NCBI RefSeq assembly: GCF_013359945.1
Contig: NZ_JABWCS010000208.1
Location: forward strand, 62,001 to 126,000
DNA length: 64,000 nt
Source of the DNA: Paenibacillus agri
GTDB taxonomy: Bacteria; Bacillota; Bacilli; Paenibacillales; Paenibacillaceae
Direction of reading: 5' to 3'
Below, one piece after another: positions 16,456 to 26,341 of the stretch (position 1 is the first letter of the stretch; every line of letters starts with the position of its first letter). Below the pieces are notes generated by a model. The model made no database searches. It worked only from the letters and a program-made list of their open reading frames with translations, and was not told the DNA's origin. Made by a program: the position numbers and the translations under genes.

Positions 16456-17351
16456 TATACATCCCCCCTGTTCAAAGTCCCGTCCGATATCGACTGTACC
16501 AGTGCATTTGCCATGATGATTCCGGCACTCCGTGGGGCAACGATTCCCGGCAGCCCGGGAGCCAGCAATGCCTTGATGCCGCGTTTCTCCGCATAGCGAA
16601 AATCACAGCCACCCGGGGCAGAGGCCAAATCAACAATTAAGCAATGTCTGGGGATCCGGGACAGGACCTGGGCCGTAATGATCATGTCCGGAATCGTATT
16701 GAAGATCAGATCCGCCTCCGAAACGTGGGCCACTAAATTGTCTGTCATAAAAGGCTCCCAGCCCATTTCCTCCGCCCTTGCATAATGCTCCTGTCTCCTA
16801 ACGCCTACTTTCACCTTCGCCCCTAACCCCTGGAGGCTCCGGGCCATCGTAAAACCAGTTCTTCCAATTCCCAGAACCATGGATTTGGATCCATGAATGG
16901 TAAAATCCGTATTCTGAATCGCCATGACCAGTGCTCCTTCCGCCGTCGGAATGGAGTTATAAATCGCCACATCATCACGGCCAAGCAATTCGATCAGCTT
17001 CAATTCATGTTTAGTACACAGCCTGCGCAGATAGTTTTTGGCCATTCCGGTATAGATGCTACAATGTGGCGGCAAAGCAGCTACGTGCTCCTCAAGCAGT
17101 TTAAGTGGCTCAGAAGAGAAAAGCGCACTAATATTGCCTTCATCATCACAGCTCACAGTTGGCAGCACGAGCACATCGGCATTTCCCAGCAGCGCCACTG
17201 ACATTTGTTCCAGGCTCGCCCCCGGGCAAGGGGCTTCCCATTTATCGAACCCGGCAACGCTTACCGTTGCATCCATTTCCACACACTTCCGAATCACTTC
17301 CAATTGTCTTGCGTCCCCGCCCAGGAACACGATCCTGACGCCAGTAAGCAT
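16455..17351 (-). CDS. dpaA: Dipicolinate synthase subunit A
   Basis: 298 aa with an N-terminal alpha/beta region (VRIVFLGGDARQLEVI) and a C-terminal NAD(P)-binding domain (VLGIGRTGFTMARSLQGLGAKV, near 158-178). It is the oxidoreductase subunit that converts the dapA product to dipicolinate. ATG start with AAAGGAG 10 nt upstream. A sigma-K-like promoter lies about 45 bp upstream, as expected of a mother-cell gene. Confidence 0.95.
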   Translation of the reverse strand: MLTGVRIVFLGGDARQLEVIRKCVEMDATVSVAGFDKWEAPCPGASLEQMSVALLGNADVLVLPTVSCDDEGNISALFSSEPLKLLEEHVAALPPHCSIYTGMAKNYLRRLCTKHELKLIELLGRDDVAIYNSIPTAEGALVMAIQNTDFTIHGSKSMVLGIGRTGFTMARSLQGLGAKVKVGVRRQEHYARAEEMGWEPFMTDNLVAHVSEADLIFNTIPDMIITAQVLSRIPRHCLIVDLASAPGGCDFRYAEKRGIKALLAPGLPGIVAPRSAGIIMANALVQSISDGTLNRGDV

Positions 17352-17394
17352 AGGGATGACGCTCCTTTCACATTACACTCCAAGGCTATAAGGC

Positions 17395-17422
17395 ATCTTA
17401 TGCTGGGCATTCGGGATGGGTG
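17395..17422 (-). promoter_or_regulatory. Possible sigma-K promoter of dpaA
   Basis: Minus strand CACC, about 17 bp, then CATAAGATG, resembling the sigma-K consensus (AC and CATAnnnTA) with one mismatch in the -10. Placement fits a gene that is sigma-K dependent in Bacillus. Confidence 0.42.
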
Positions 17423-17553
17423 AAAAGCGGAGTAGAAATACCTGTAAAACCTGAATTTTGCAAAAGACAAACAGTAGTTGACACGCAGGGTTGATACGCT
17501 GAGGGAACGCCGATTTAATGTCCTGAGCTATCTCAATAAGTCGGCTAACAACG

Positions 17554-17579
17554 CAAAAAAAGCTCACGGAATGAGCTTT
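17554..17579 (-). terminator. Terminator after dut
   Basis: AAAGCTCA and TGAGCTTT form an 8-bp stem with a five-base loop, followed by TTTTGCG on the minus strand, about 63 nt after the dut stop. Confidence 0.88.
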
Positions 17580-17641
17580 AAACAGCACAGCTCCCGTAAG
17601 CTTTTTCAAATATGTAGCTATTATTGTATCTTGTTTATCGT

Positions 17642-18088
17642 TTATTTCCCTGTATGCCCGAATCCGCCTTCACCACGAACGGTTGCAGACAGTTCCTCTA
17701 CTTCAACCAGTGTCACTGCCGGCACCGCTTGGAAGACCATTTGGGCGATACGCTCATTACGAGCAATGGCAAACGGCTCCTGGCCTAAATTGATCAGCAG
17801 CACCTTGATTTCTCCGCGGTAATCGGCATCAATGGTGCCCGGTGTATTCAAGCAGGTAATACCGTGCTTCAGAGCCAAACCACTGCGTGGGCGAATCTGC
17901 GCCTCCAGTCCATCCGGCATGGCGAGCGAAATGCCCGTCGGAATTAACGCGCGTGCACCCGGCTCAAGTACGACATCACTGTCAACAGCAGCATAGAGAT
18001 CGTAACCGGAGGCCTGTTCTGACATTTTACGTGGTAGGGATACATCCTCATTCCCTGGTTGTTTATGAATTTGAACGAAGTAAGACAA
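17642..18088 (-). CDS. dut: dUTP diphosphatase
   Basis: 148 aa trimeric dUTPase. Conserved motifs in order: ASGYDLYA (I), [12 protein letters not shown] (II), [10 protein letters not shown] (III), RIAQMVF (IV) and the C-terminal GGFGHTG (V) that closes over the substrate. It hydrolyses dUTP to dUMP, keeping uracil out of DNA. I place the start at the TTG at 18088 with AGGAG eight nt upstream, which gives the usual length; in-frame ATGs at 18094 and 18106 are poorly spaced. The start lies inside the end of mlpA (26-nt overlap). In Bacillus a ymxH-type gene occupies this position. Confidence 0.94.
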   Translation of the reverse strand: MSYFVQIHKQPGNEDVSLPRKMSEQASGYDLYAAVDSDVVLEPGARALIPTGISLAMPDGLEAQIRPRSGLALKHGITCLNTPGTIDADYRGEIKVLLINLGQEPFAIARNERIAQMVFQAVPAVTLVEVEELSATVRGEGGFGHTGK

Positions 18089-19331
18089 GATCATCTCTCC
18101 TAACATTAACTATAGCTTTATCTGTAGAGCCTACCATGGCCATAGCCAACGGCTCGGCGAACATGTTGTCCAGTACAGCGTTGATGTCATTCATCGTCAC
18201 CTGCTGGATCTTGGCAATCATATCATCGAGCGTATCATGTCTGCCGAGCATCAGCTCATTTTTACCGATACGGTTCATTCTGCTGCTGGTGCTCTCAAGG
18301 CTGAGAATGAGGCTGCCCTTCATTTGCTCCTTGCCTTTGTCCAGCTCATCCTCACTGAGCCCTTTATCCGCAAGTTCATACAACATTTCTTTGGTTAGCT
18401 CCAAGACCTCTTTGGTCTGTTTAGGAGCAGTTCCGGCATACACGGTGAACAAGCCACTATCTGCCTGGGAGCTGTGGTAGGAATATACAGAGTAAGCCAG
18501 ACCGCGCTTTTCCCGGATTTCCTGGAACATTCGCGAACTCATCCCTCCGCCAACCGCGTTGTTGATCAGCACCATTGCATATTGCAACGGGTCGCCGGAG
18601 CGAACGCCTGGAAGGGAGATACAGATATGATTTTGCTCTGTCTTTTTGCGATGAAACAGCAGTTCTCCATGGAAATCCGGCACAGTCAGCGCTGCAGACG
18701 TTCCGTGGTTGTCGAACGAGCCGAAATGCTGCTCCAGCAGATCAATCAGTTCGTCGTTGATATTCCCGGCTACACTGATCACGGTATTCTCTATCGTGTA
18801 CTGTTCCTTCATATAGGCGCGAAGGTGATCTGGCGTCATCTCCAGCAAGCGTTCCTTCAGTCCCAGAATGGAATAAGCCAGCGGGTGGTCCTGGTAGGCC
18901 GCTTCGCACATCAGATCATGCACTAAATCATCCGGAGTATCCTCGCACATGGCGATTTCCTCCAGAATCACATTCTTCTCCTTGGCCAGTTCTTCAGCAT
19001 CGAACTTGGAACGGAAAAACATATCCGCAAGCACATCCACCGCTATCGGCAAATGCTCATCCAGCACTTTTGCATAATAACATGTATATTCTTTCGAGGT
19101 AAACGCGTTAACATTGCCGCCGATCGCATCGAACTTCTCTGCAATATCCTTGGCGCTATAACGGTCCGTCCCCTTAAAAAGCATATGTTCAACAAAATGG
19201 GAGATCCCGTTGTTCTCAGGCTTCTCATTCCTGGACCCCGTCTTGACCCAGATCCCGAAGGAAACGGAGCGTCCCGTAGGAATGGTCTCAGTGACTACCC
19301 GCAAACCGTTCGATAACACTATTTTTTCCAA
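18063..19331 (-). CDS. mlpA: M16 family zinc peptidase (MlpA/YmxG)
   Basis: 422 aa processing-peptidase homologue. HFVEH at 45-49 is the HxxEH zinc motif, with the distal Glu in the [14 protein letters not shown] segment; the C-terminal lobe has the family [22 protein letters not shown] signature. TTG start with AGGAGGG nine nt upstream. Same position as B. subtilis mlpA, downstream of ylxY and pnp. It is a complete one-chain M16 protein with its own active site, unlike the ymfF/ymfH pair near the left end. A weak promoter-like TTGAGT/TACGAT pair overlaps the ylxY end. Confidence 0.92.
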   Translation of the reverse strand: MEKIVLSNGLRVVTETIPTGRSVSFGIWVKTGSRNEKPENNGISHFVEHMLFKGTDRYSAKDIAEKFDAIGGNVNAFTSKEYTCYYAKVLDEHLPIAVDVLADMFFRSKFDAEELAKEKNVILEEIAMCEDTPDDLVHDLMCEAAYQDHPLAYSILGLKERLLEMTPDHLRAYMKEQYTIENTVISVAGNINDELIDLLEQHFGSFDNHGTSAALTVPDFHGELLFHRKKTEQNHICISLPGVRSGDPLQYAMVLINNAVGGGMSSRMFQEIREKRGLAYSVYSYHSSQADSGLFTVYAGTAPKQTKEVLELTKEMLYELADKGLSEDELDKGKEQMKGSLILSLESTSSRMNRIGKNELMLGRHDTLDDMIAKIQQVTMNDINAVLDNMFAEPLAMAMVGSTDKAIVNVRRDDLVLLRSNS

Positions 19332-19413
19332 TTGAAAGCCCTCCTGGCATAACCCTGTTTCTATCTATAATGATATTTCCAACGTGCTTTTTATCGTACC
19401 AGAAATAGAACGC

Positions 19414-20397
19414 TCACTCAACTTCTGGGGGCAGAATGCGTTCCGCTGACAAGGTTTGACTAACCGTGCCGAGGCTCAGCCCCTTCTTGCGGATGCCTTG
19501 TATCATGCCTCTCAGTGCCTTGGAGGAGGACGCTGTAGGGTGCATGAGCACCAGCGTACCCGGCTCTGCTTTAGACGTGATTTTGACAATGACAAATTCC
19601 GGAGAAGGATTGCGCCAATCCACCGTATCCAGGGTCCACAGCACAGTTTTGAGTCCCAGACTTGCAGCAATCTCTACGGTTTGCTGGTTGAAATCCCCCG
19701 ACGGCGGAGCGAACCATTTGTTCGTAACCCCCAGCGTCTGCTTCAGCAGCTTCTGCGTTTTCTCAATTTCAGCTGTGGCCCGCGCATGGCTCAAACTGCT
19801 CATATTAGGATGTGTATAGGCATGGTTCTCCATCTCATGACCGCGTTTTTGCATTTCTGCAGCCAGCTCCGGATTTTTACTCAGCCAGCTCCCATCCAGA
19901 AAGAACGTCACCTTCACTTTTTCTTCATCCAAAATATCCAGCATCGGAATAATATATTCATTGCCCCAAGCCACGTTGATCATCAGCGAGACCATCGGCT
20001 TGCCTGGATTTCCCCTGAAGATTGGCTGTGCCCCGAGATCATCCAAGGATACTTTGGGCGGGATTTGTCGGTATACATATTTAAGCGGCTCTTTAGGCTG
20101 CAAAAGCGCATTCCTGTAGGTGGATTCCACATCCACTTCCAGACCATTGTAACCGGGAATGGCTTTCCATACCCTGTCCAGCACTGCATCCACCGGTGGA
20201 GCGGAGAGCTTGGCCGCATTGGCCTCGATCTGGCTTCGTAAATCATCATGCACTATGGCTGACTCGTCCTTCCACACGGCCAATCCTTCCTGCGGCTTCA
20301 ACTGGACCAGCATGTCCTTCACAGGGCCGTTCGTGCTCCCTATTCCAATAATTATAGCAATGCAGGCCAGCACGAGTGCGACCTTTTCCGTCTTCAT
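19414..20397 (-). CDS. ylxY: YlxY polysaccharide-deacetylase-like sporulation protein
   Basis: 327 aa. An N-terminal membrane anchor (about 5-22) precedes a region without motifs and then the NodB-like domain. The metal-binding HxxxH is present (HAYTH, 192-196), but the first motif, normally TFDDG, reads INVAWGN at 140-146, so both the metal-ligand Asp and the catalytic-base Asp are missing. The fold is clear but normal deacetylase chemistry is doubtful. ATG start at 20397 with GGAGGAAAGG; an upstream frame to 20439 has no site. Located between pnp and mlpA as in Bacillus. Confidence 0.9.
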   Translation of the reverse strand: MKTEKVALVLACIAIIIGIGSTNGPVKDMLVQLKPQEGLAVWKDESAIVHDDLRSQIEANAAKLSAPPVDAVLDRVWKAIPGYNGLEVDVESTYRNALLQPKEPLKYVYRQIPPKVSLDDLGAQPIFRGNPGKPMVSLMINVAWGNEYIIPMLDILDEEKVKVTFFLDGSWLSKNPELAAEMQKRGHEMENHAYTHPNMSSLSHARATAEIEKTQKLLKQTLGVTNKWFAPPSGDFNQQTVEIAASLGLKTVLWTLDTVDWRNPSPEFVIVKITSKAEPGTLVLMHPTASSSKALRGMIQGIRKKGLSLGTVSQTLSAERILPPEVE

Positions 20398-20530
20398 GAT
20401 CCTTTCCTCCTCCGGCACAAACCAATCTCTCCTGCACATCGCTGTGCGGGGAGGCTTTGTCCCAGCCTATGAAAGATTCGAGGAAATTATGCATGCAGCG
20501 GATTATCGCCACAAGTATACTCTGATGAAA

Positions 20531-20553
20531 ACAAGAAAAGCACCTTACGGTGC
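20531..20553 (-). terminator. Second hairpin terminator between pnp and ylxY
   Basis: GCACC, GTAA loop, GGTGC, then TTTTCTTGTTTTC on the minus strand. Short stem but a GNRA-like loop and U-rich tail. Confidence 0.6.
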
Positions 20554-20609
20554 CCTGCCTCTAATTCCTATATTGTTAAATCTAAATACTAACTATAAAA
20601 GTGTAATGA

Positions 20610-20646
20610 GAAAAAGAGCCAGAATACTTGCGCTTCTGTCTCTTTT
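20610..20646 (-). terminator. Terminator after pnp
   Basis: AAGAGACAGAA pairs with TTCTGGCTCTT (one mismatch) around a nine-base loop, followed by TTTCTC, about 25 nt after the pnp stop. Confidence 0.75.
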
Positions 20647-20671
20647 AACCCTCACAGCCCTCGTGTAAAAC

Positions 20672-22774
20672 CTATGCCTTGGCTGCGCCTTCGGAAGTCA
20701 GCACCGCTTTGCGGGAAAGGTTGACACGACCTTGTTGGTCGATCTCGGTGACTTTTACAGTGATTGTATCGCCGATAGCCACAACATCCTCTACCTTAGC
20801 TACACGCTCGGTGGACAGCTGAGAAATATGCACCAGACCGTCTTTACCTGGCAGCAGCTCAACAAATGCGCCGAATTTCTCGATGCGTCTAACGGTACCC
20901 ACGTAAATTTCACCGACTTGCACTTCACGTACAATGCCTTCGATAATGGTGCGGGCTTTCTGAATCATCTCTTCATCAGAGGAACCAATGAATACACGGC
21001 CATCTTGTTCGATGTCGATTTTCACGCCGGTTTCTTCGATAATTTTGTTGATGATCTTACCGCCAGCTCCGATAACATCACGGATTTTGTCCGGGTTGAT
21101 GTTGATGATGATAATTTTCGGAGCATATTTGGACAGATTCGGTCTTGCCTCGGAAATCACTTCATTCATTTTATCCAAGATGAACAAACGGCCTTCTTTG
21201 GCTTGCTGCAAAGCATCCTGAAGAATTTTCCGGTCGATACCGGCAATTTTAATATCCATTTGAATCGCCGTTACGCCTTCTGCAGTACCCGCTACTTTAA
21301 AGTCCATATCGCCAAGATGATCTTCCATACCTTGAATATCGGTCAGAATGGAAACATGCTCTCCATCTTTGATTAGACCCATGGCTACACCGGCTACTGG
21401 TGCTTTAATCGGCACACCTGCATCCATCATCGCCATACTACTGGCGCAAATGCTTGCTTGGGAAGTCGAACCGTTCGATTCAATGGCTTCCGATACCAAA
21501 CGAATGGTGTATGGGAATTCAGTCTCACTAGGAATTACTTTAGACAGTGCACGTTCTCCAAGTGCGCCGTGACCAATCTCGCGACGGCCAGGTGCTCTAA
21601 GCGGACGAGCTTCCCCTACGCTGAACGGAGGGAAGTTATAATGGTGCATGAAACGTTTTGTTTCAGCCAAATCAATACCGTCTAGAATCTGCACATCGCC
21701 CAATGCACCCAGCGTACATACGCTAAGAATTTGTGTTTGTCCACGTGTGAACAGACCGGAGCCGTGTGTACGCGGAAGCAGACCTGTATCGCATTCGATT
21801 GGACGGATCTCATCAAGCTTACGGCCATCTGGACGTACCTTGTCATGTGTAATCAGTCGTCTGACTTCTTCCTTCACGATGTCATGAAGCACTTCCTTGA
21901 CATCCTTCAGAAGCTCAGGGGTTTCTATGTATTTCTCAACGAAATACGCAACAGCTTCATCATTCACAACATCGATCGCCTGTTGACGTGCATGCTTCTC
22001 GGCAATTTTGACAGCTTCCACCAAACGGCTCTCCGCAAAAGCACGAACCTCAGTGTTCACATCAGCATCTACCGCATGCAGCTTCACAGCCATTTTTTCC
22101 TTACCAGCCAGTTTGACTAGTTCTTCAATGGTAGCGACGATTTTGCGAATTTCATCATGCCCGAACATGATCGCTTCAAGCATCACATCTTCCGATACTT
22201 CACTTGCTTCCGCCTCAACCATCATGATGGCCTCTTTGGTTCCGGCAACCACGACATAAATGTCGCTGTCGGCTTGCTGAGCTACATCCGGATTAATTAC
22301 AAACTCACCATTGATCCGGCCTACGGCAACGCCACCGATAGGTCCATCAAACGGCACATCCGAAATGCTAAGTGCTGCAGAAGTACCAATCATAGCGGCA
22401 ATTTCCGGTGCACAATCCTGATCCACACTCATAACAAGGTTCAAGACTTGTACATCATTCCGGAAACCTTCCGGGAACAGCGGGCGTATAGGACGGTCTG
22501 TCAAGCGGCTCGACAGAATCGCTTTTTCACTCGGTCTGCCCTCCCGTTTAATAAAACCACCCGGGATTTTACCCACCGAATATAATCTTTCCTCATAGTT
22601 AACCGTTAGCGGGAAAAAATCCAGATCCTTCGGCTCTTTCGAGGCTGTAACCGTACACAATACTGAAGTATCACCGTAACGCACCATTACGGCTGCATTA
22701 GCTTGTTTGGCCAAACGGCCTGTTTCTAGCACAAGGCGTCTTCCGCCCAACTGCATTTCCACACGTTGTTCCAT
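20672..22774 (-). CDS. pnp: Polyribonucleotide nucleotidyltransferase (PNPase)
   Basis: 700 aa. Two RNase PH-like domains flank a helical linker (first from about 10, second from about 325 starting [13 protein letters not shown]), then a KH domain ([20 protein letters not shown]) and a C-terminal S1 domain ([20 protein letters not shown]). Phosphorolytic 3' exonuclease in RNA turnover. ATG start with AAGGAGGGACTTT. Follows rpsO as in most bacteria, but two hairpins separate them, so pnp probably has its own promoter or depends on readthrough. Confidence 0.97.
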   Translation of the reverse strand: MEQRVEMQLGGRRLVLETGRLAKQANAAVMVRYGDTSVLCTVTASKEPKDLDFFPLTVNYEERLYSVGKIPGGFIKREGRPSEKAILSSRLTDRPIRPLFPEGFRNDVQVLNLVMSVDQDCAPEIAAMIGTSAALSISDVPFDGPIGGVAVGRINGEFVINPDVAQQADSDIYVVVAGTKEAIMMVEAEASEVSEDVMLEAIMFGHDEIRKIVATIEELVKLAGKEKMAVKLHAVDADVNTEVRAFAESRLVEAVKIAEKHARQQAIDVVNDEAVAYFVEKYIETPELLKDVKEVLHDIVKEEVRRLITHDKVRPDGRKLDEIRPIECDTGLLPRTHGSGLFTRGQTQILSVCTLGALGDVQILDGIDLAETKRFMHHYNFPPFSVGEARPLRAPGRREIGHGALGERALSKVIPSETEFPYTIRLVSEAIESNGSTSQASICASSMAMMDAGVPIKAPVAGVAMGLIKDGEHVSILTDIQGMEDHLGDMDFKVAGTAEGVTAIQMDIKIAGIDRKILQDALQQAKEGRLFILDKMNEVISEARPNLSKYAPKIIIININPDKIRDVIGAGGKIINKIIEETGVKIDIEQDGRVFIGSSDEEMIQKARTIIEGIVREVQVGEIYVGTVRRIEKFGAFVELLPGKDGLVHISQLSTERVAKVEDVVAIGDTITVKVTEIDQQGRVNLSRKAVLTSEGAAKA

Positions 22775-22848
22775 AAAGTCCCTCCTTAATTGAAGTAAAC
22801 GAATTTGCTAACCGTTAAGATACACAAATTCTGTATACAACTACAAGC

Positions 22849-22891
22849 AAAAACGGCTTGTCCTCCCAGCGAGATGATGAAGCCGTTTTTT
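22849..22891 (-). terminator. Hairpin upstream of pnp (second rpsO terminator or attenuator)
   Basis: AAAAACGGCTT and AAGCCGTTTTT pair as an 11-bp stem around a 20-nt loop, with a U-rich end. It is about 75 nt before the pnp start and could also serve as a stem-loop in the pnp leader. Confidence 0.75.
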
Positions 22892-22941
22892 GCGAATCAT
22901 ATCTTCTTTCATACTTTCAATAGTTTCCCCATAATTTTCAA

Positions 22942-23005
22942 AAAGCAACCCAGTTGTCCCGCTGTCGCTCCGAAAAGGACGTACGGTATACAACCAGGCT
23001 GCTTT
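22942..23005 (-). terminator. Long-stem terminator directly after rpsO
   Basis: AAAGCAGCCTGGTTG can pair over all 15 positions with CAACTGGGTTGCTTT as RNA (three G-U pairs), followed by TTTTTG. It starts about 20 nt after the rpsO stop. Confidence 0.65.
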
Positions 23006-23025
23006 AAGAGTAAGCTTATGGAATA

Positions 23026-23295
23026 TTAACGACGCAATCCCAGTTTTTCGATCAGGGCGCTGTAACGACGGACGTCTTTGTTTTTCAAATACGCCAGCAG
23101 TTTACGACGTTGGCCAACCATTTTCAACAATCCACGACGGGAGTGGTGATCTTTCTTGTGCGTACGCAAGTGGTCAGTCAAATTAACGATGTTCTCCGTA
23201 AGGATAGCAACTTGCACCTCAGGGGATCCAGTATCGGATTCATGAGTTTTGTGCTCGTCGATCAATTGGTGTTTACGTTCTTGAGTCAATGCCAT
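23026..23295 (-). CDS. rpsO: 30S ribosomal protein S15
   Basis: 89 aa, the standard bacterial length ([12 protein letters not shown] to EKLGLRR). Contains the conserved [17 protein letters not shown] segment ([11 protein letters not shown]) and [18 protein letters not shown]. Binds 16S rRNA three-way junction early in small-subunit assembly. ATG start with AAGGAGGTGAAC. Own promoter at 23398-23426 and a leader of about 95 nt, where S15 autoregulation is known in other bacteria. Confidence 0.98.
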   Translation of the reverse strand: MALTQERKHQLIDEHKTHESDTGSPEVQVAILTENIVNLTDHLRTHKKDHHSRRGLLKMVGQRRKLLAYLKNKDVRRYSALIEKLGLRR

Positions 23296-23397
23296 CCTGT
23301 TCACCTCCTTCATAATAATCGCCAATAGCCTCGTAGCCGTCGGTGAGAACAAGCAACCAAGCTAAGGTTATGATGCCAAAGTGCCGCAACGTTTATC

Positions 23398-23426
23398 AGT
23401 ATAGCATCTTCACCGACAAATGTAAA
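23398..23426 (-). promoter_or_regulatory. Sigma-A promoter of rpsO
   Basis: Minus strand TTTACA, 17-bp spacer, TATACT, each one base from consensus, located just after the ribF stop. Confidence 0.8.
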
Positions 23427-23444
23427 CGGCATGTCCACTGCCTA

Positions 23445-24392
23445 TTATAAATATTGCTGTAAAAGCTGTTTGGCCGTTTCGGAATCCTGCCCAATCTGAG
23501 CGATCAAAGCCGGAATGGACTCGAATTTGCGCTCCGGCCGGATGTATGAGACCAGTTCGACTTTAAGATGCTTATCATATAAATCGCCGGCAAAATCGAA
23601 TAGATGTACTTCAAAGCTAGGCGCGATCACGCCTTCATGGAAGGTCGGTTTCACCCCAACATTCATGACCCCATGCAGCACCTGGTCATTGTAGAACACG
23701 CGAACGGCGTATACGCCTTTAGCGGGTGTGACGAACCGGTCATCGAGCTGCAGATTCGCTGTCGGAAAACCGATGGTACGTCCGCGCTTCTCACCATGTC
23801 CAACCATTCCACGCAGATGATAAAAGCGGCCGAACCAGGCGTTCGCCAGCTCCAACTCACCGGTCTGAAGGCTTTTGCGGATACCAGAACTGCTGACCTT
23901 CTCGCCATTCAGTAGGAAAGGAGGCACAGTCTCGACATTCATGGCCCCGCCTCCCAGTTCACTCAGCATCTCTGCATCGCCTTCGCCCTGATAGCCGAAA
24001 CGGAAATCAAAGCCGACAACGGCAGTAATCACATGCAGCGGCAGCAGCATGACAGAGACAAAGTTCTGCGGGCTAACTCTGGAGAGCTGCTCATTGAATT
24101 CAACTATATACAAAATATCAACACCCATGTCCGCAAGCAGTTTCTGCTTGTCCGCCTGTGGAGTCAGATACCCTTCATAATCTCCTTTACCCATAACATC
24201 CTTCGGATGGGGGTGGAAGGTCATTACGGCAGCCGGCACGCCTTCTTTGCGGGCCAGAGCCACAGCCGAGGCAATGACACTGACATGGCCAAGATGCAGA
24301 CCGTCGAACTGCCCAAGGGCAACTACTTGCGGCTGCGCCCATTGCGCGGCTGTCTCCGGAGGCATTGGATAGGTTAACGTTACGGTTCTCAC
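23445..24392 (-). CDS. ribF: Bifunctional riboflavin kinase/FAD synthetase
   Basis: 315 aa. N-terminal nucleotidyltransferase (GQFDGLHLGHVSVI with the HxGH motif, later SSSGIRKSLQ) makes FAD from FMN; C-terminal flavokinase (GHGEKRGRTIGFPTANL) makes FMN from riboflavin. I start at the GTG at 24392 with AGGTGAG seven nt upstream; a GTG at 24404 overlaps that site. Last gene of the nusA-infB operon, 38 nt after truB. Confidence 0.95.
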   Translation of the reverse strand: MRTVTLTYPMPPETAAQWAQPQVVALGQFDGLHLGHVSVIASAVALARKEGVPAAVMTFHPHPKDVMGKGDYEGYLTPQADKQKLLADMGVDILYIVEFNEQLSRVSPQNFVSVMLLPLHVITAVVGFDFRFGYQGEGDAEMLSELGGGAMNVETVPPFLLNGEKVSSSGIRKSLQTGELELANAWFGRFYHLRGMVGHGEKRGRTIGFPTANLQLDDRFVTPAKGVYAVRVFYNDQVLHGVMNVGVKPTFHEGVIAPSFEVHLFDFAGDLYDKHLKVELVSYIRPERKFESIPALIAQIGQDSETAKQLLQQYL

Positions 24393-24430
24393 GCTGTCTC
24401 TCACCTACAATTCACTTTGTAAAATTGATA

Positions 24431-25345
24431 TTAGACTTGTGCAAAAACTTTGACCGGAGCAATCGCTCCTGTCTCATCCAGCTTGTAAATCCCAAGGAAC
24501 TCGCCTTGCAAATCGTAAAGCCGGAAATCACCGTCCGTCTCGACTTCCGGAGCAACAAAACGTAAGGAAAGGCGCTGGCCCTGCAGGGCTGCTTTCTTCT
24601 TCTCGTCCATCACCTTATGCTGTGGCAAATGGGCAATCGCTTCATCAGCAGCAAGCAGATGGCTGTCCAGCGTACCTGCTTCCTTGTGGTCTGCAATCTC
24701 CTCAAGTGTTAGACAATGCTCGGCAGTAATGCCAGCAGACATCGTTCGTTCCAGCTTAACCATCACCCCTGGCACGCCCAGTGCCCGGCCAATATCGACG
24801 CAAAGCGTACGGATATAAGTGCCTTTGGAGCAGCGTGCACGGAAGGTAATATCGGGATAATTACCATTTCGAGTCACATTCAACAGCTCGATTTCGTAAA
24901 TCTCCACTTCCCGGCTTTTCCGTTCTACGGTCTTGCCTTCTCTAGCCAGTTCGTATAGCCGTTTGCCATCTACCTTGACTGCAGAATACATCGGTGGCAC
25001 CTGAGAAATTACACCTTGAAAAGAGTTTAGTACCGCAGCGATCTCTTCATCCGTGACATTTACTTCGTCAACGGTCTCTGTAATCGTTCCGGTCAAGTCC
25101 TCTGTATCACTGGCCATGCCAAGTCTCAGCGTAGCAACATACTCTTTGGGTAGCTCCTGAATATACTCCACCACCCGGGTAGCCCGTCCCAGACATAACG
25201 GCAGCACACCCGTCACTTGGGGATCAAGTGTTCCCGTATGACCGATTCGCTTCATGCCTAGAATGCGCCGGGCTTTGGCCACAACATCATGGGACGTGAA
25301 CCCAGCTGGCTTATACACGGCCAAAACTCCTGAAAGTTCACTCAT
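24431..25345 (-). CDS. truB: tRNA pseudouridine(55) synthase
   Basis: 304 aa. N-terminal KPAGFTSHDVV and GHTGTLDPQVTGVLP with catalytic Asp at 41, then the YSAVKVDGKRLYELAR and RCSKGTYIRTL motifs; a small PUA-like C-terminal domain ends the protein. Makes Psi55 in the T loop of tRNAs. Its ATG overlaps the nrnA stop by 4 nt. Confidence 0.97.
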   Translation of the reverse strand: MSELSGVLAVYKPAGFTSHDVVAKARRILGMKRIGHTGTLDPQVTGVLPLCLGRATRVVEYIQELPKEYVATLRLGMASDTEDLTGTITETVDEVNVTDEEIAAVLNSFQGVISQVPPMYSAVKVDGKRLYELAREGKTVERKSREVEIYEIELLNVTRNGNYPDITFRARCSKGTYIRTLCVDIGRALGVPGVMVKLERTMSAGITAEHCLTLEEIADHKEAGTLDSHLLAADEAIAHLPQHKVMDEKKKAALQGQRLSLRFVAPEVETDGDFRLYDLQGEFLGIYKLDETGAIAPVKVFAQV

Positions 25346-26319
25346 AAATGACGTCTGACCTCCTCAAGGATAAGCGGAATAACCTGCTCCAGTGGCGCCT
25401 CTACCTTGGCTCCGGCTGCACGGGTGTGTCCGCCGCCGCCAAACGTCTGCGCCAGTGCGGCAACATCAACCTTGCCCGCAGAGCGTAGGCTAACCTTAAC
25501 TGCATTCTCATGAATGACCTTGAACAGAATGCCAACCTCTACCCCACGAATATTGCGCGGATAGTTCACAATCCCTTCGAGATCCTCATTCTCTGCAGCA
25601 CAATCAATCATGTCCTGCGGAGTCACGTGAACCCAGGCAATGTGCCCTTCAGGTGACAGCTGCAATGTACTCAGAGCCCGGTTTAATACCTTAACCTGCG
25701 GCAATGTCATTTCTTCCAGCAGATTCTCCGCCAGTTCCGGACCATTCACACCAAGTGACAACAGTTCAGAGACTGTAGCCATTACCTTCGGTGAAGTATT
25801 GGAATAACGGAAACCGCCGGTATCCGTCAACAATCCGGTATAGATAGCAGTCGCAATCTCAAGATTCCATTCTACTCCGATAACTTTGAGCAGATCGAAT
25901 AGAATCTCTGCGGTCGCCGCTGCATCCGGCTTGATCAGGTTGACCGTTCCATACCCGTTATTGGTGGGATGGTGGTCAATGTTGAGGATCTTCGCCCCTT
26001 CGGCAAAATAACGCTGTGTTCTTCCTACACGTTCAAAGTCGGCACAATCCACACAGATGATATGGCTATATTGGCCAGATAGCTCCTGCTCAGACATATT
26101 GACGATCTCACTGGCATGCCACAGGTACTCCATCCGCTTCGGAATTGGACCTTCATTGATCATAGTGTATTTTTTGCCCAGACATGAGAGAAGCCAGCCC
26201 ACCGCTAGGGTGGAGCTGACTGCATCTCCGTCCGGCTGAACATGCGACACTACAAGGTAATCGTCATGGTCCAGCAGAAACTCACGGGTCTGCTGGAGAC
26301 TTTGTTCATAGCTCTGCAT
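25342..26319 (-). CDS. nrnA: DHH-family oligoribonuclease/pAp phosphatase (NrnA)
   Basis: 325 aa DHH/DHHA1 protein. Metal motifs: SHVQPDGDA (26-33), VDCAD, NIDHHPTN (the DHH triad) and the C-terminal GGGGHTRAAGA of DHHA1. Degrades very short RNAs and 3'-phosphoadenosine phosphate. ATG at 26319 with AAAGGAGACGGCG; the open frame to 26415 has no site. Gene order rbfA-nrnA-truB is common in Firmicutes outside Bacillus, where nrnA lies elsewhere. The product would finish the RNA decay begun by PNPase and RNase J in this window. Confidence 0.93.
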   Translation of the reverse strand: MQSYEQSLQQTREFLLDHDDYLVVSHVQPDGDAVSSTLAVGWLLSCLGKKYTMINEGPIPKRMEYLWHASEIVNMSEQELSGQYSHIICVDCADFERVGRTQRYFAEGAKILNIDHHPTNNGYGTVNLIKPDAAATAEILFDLLKVIGVEWNLEIATAIYTGLLTDTGGFRYSNTSPKVMATVSELLSLGVNGPELAENLLEEMTLPQVKVLNRALSTLQLSPEGHIAWVHVTPQDMIDCAAENEDLEGIVNYPRNIRGVEVGILFKVIHENAVKVSLRSAGKVDVAALAQTFGGGGHTRAAGAKVEAPLEQVIPLILEEVRRHL

Positions 26320-26341
26320 TCGCCGTCTCCTTTTAAGTTGA

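Noticed and set aside
18089..18106. Longer dut reading from the ATG at 18106
   Set aside because: No binding site precedes it, while AGGAG lies at the right distance from the TTG at 18088 and the resulting length is typical.
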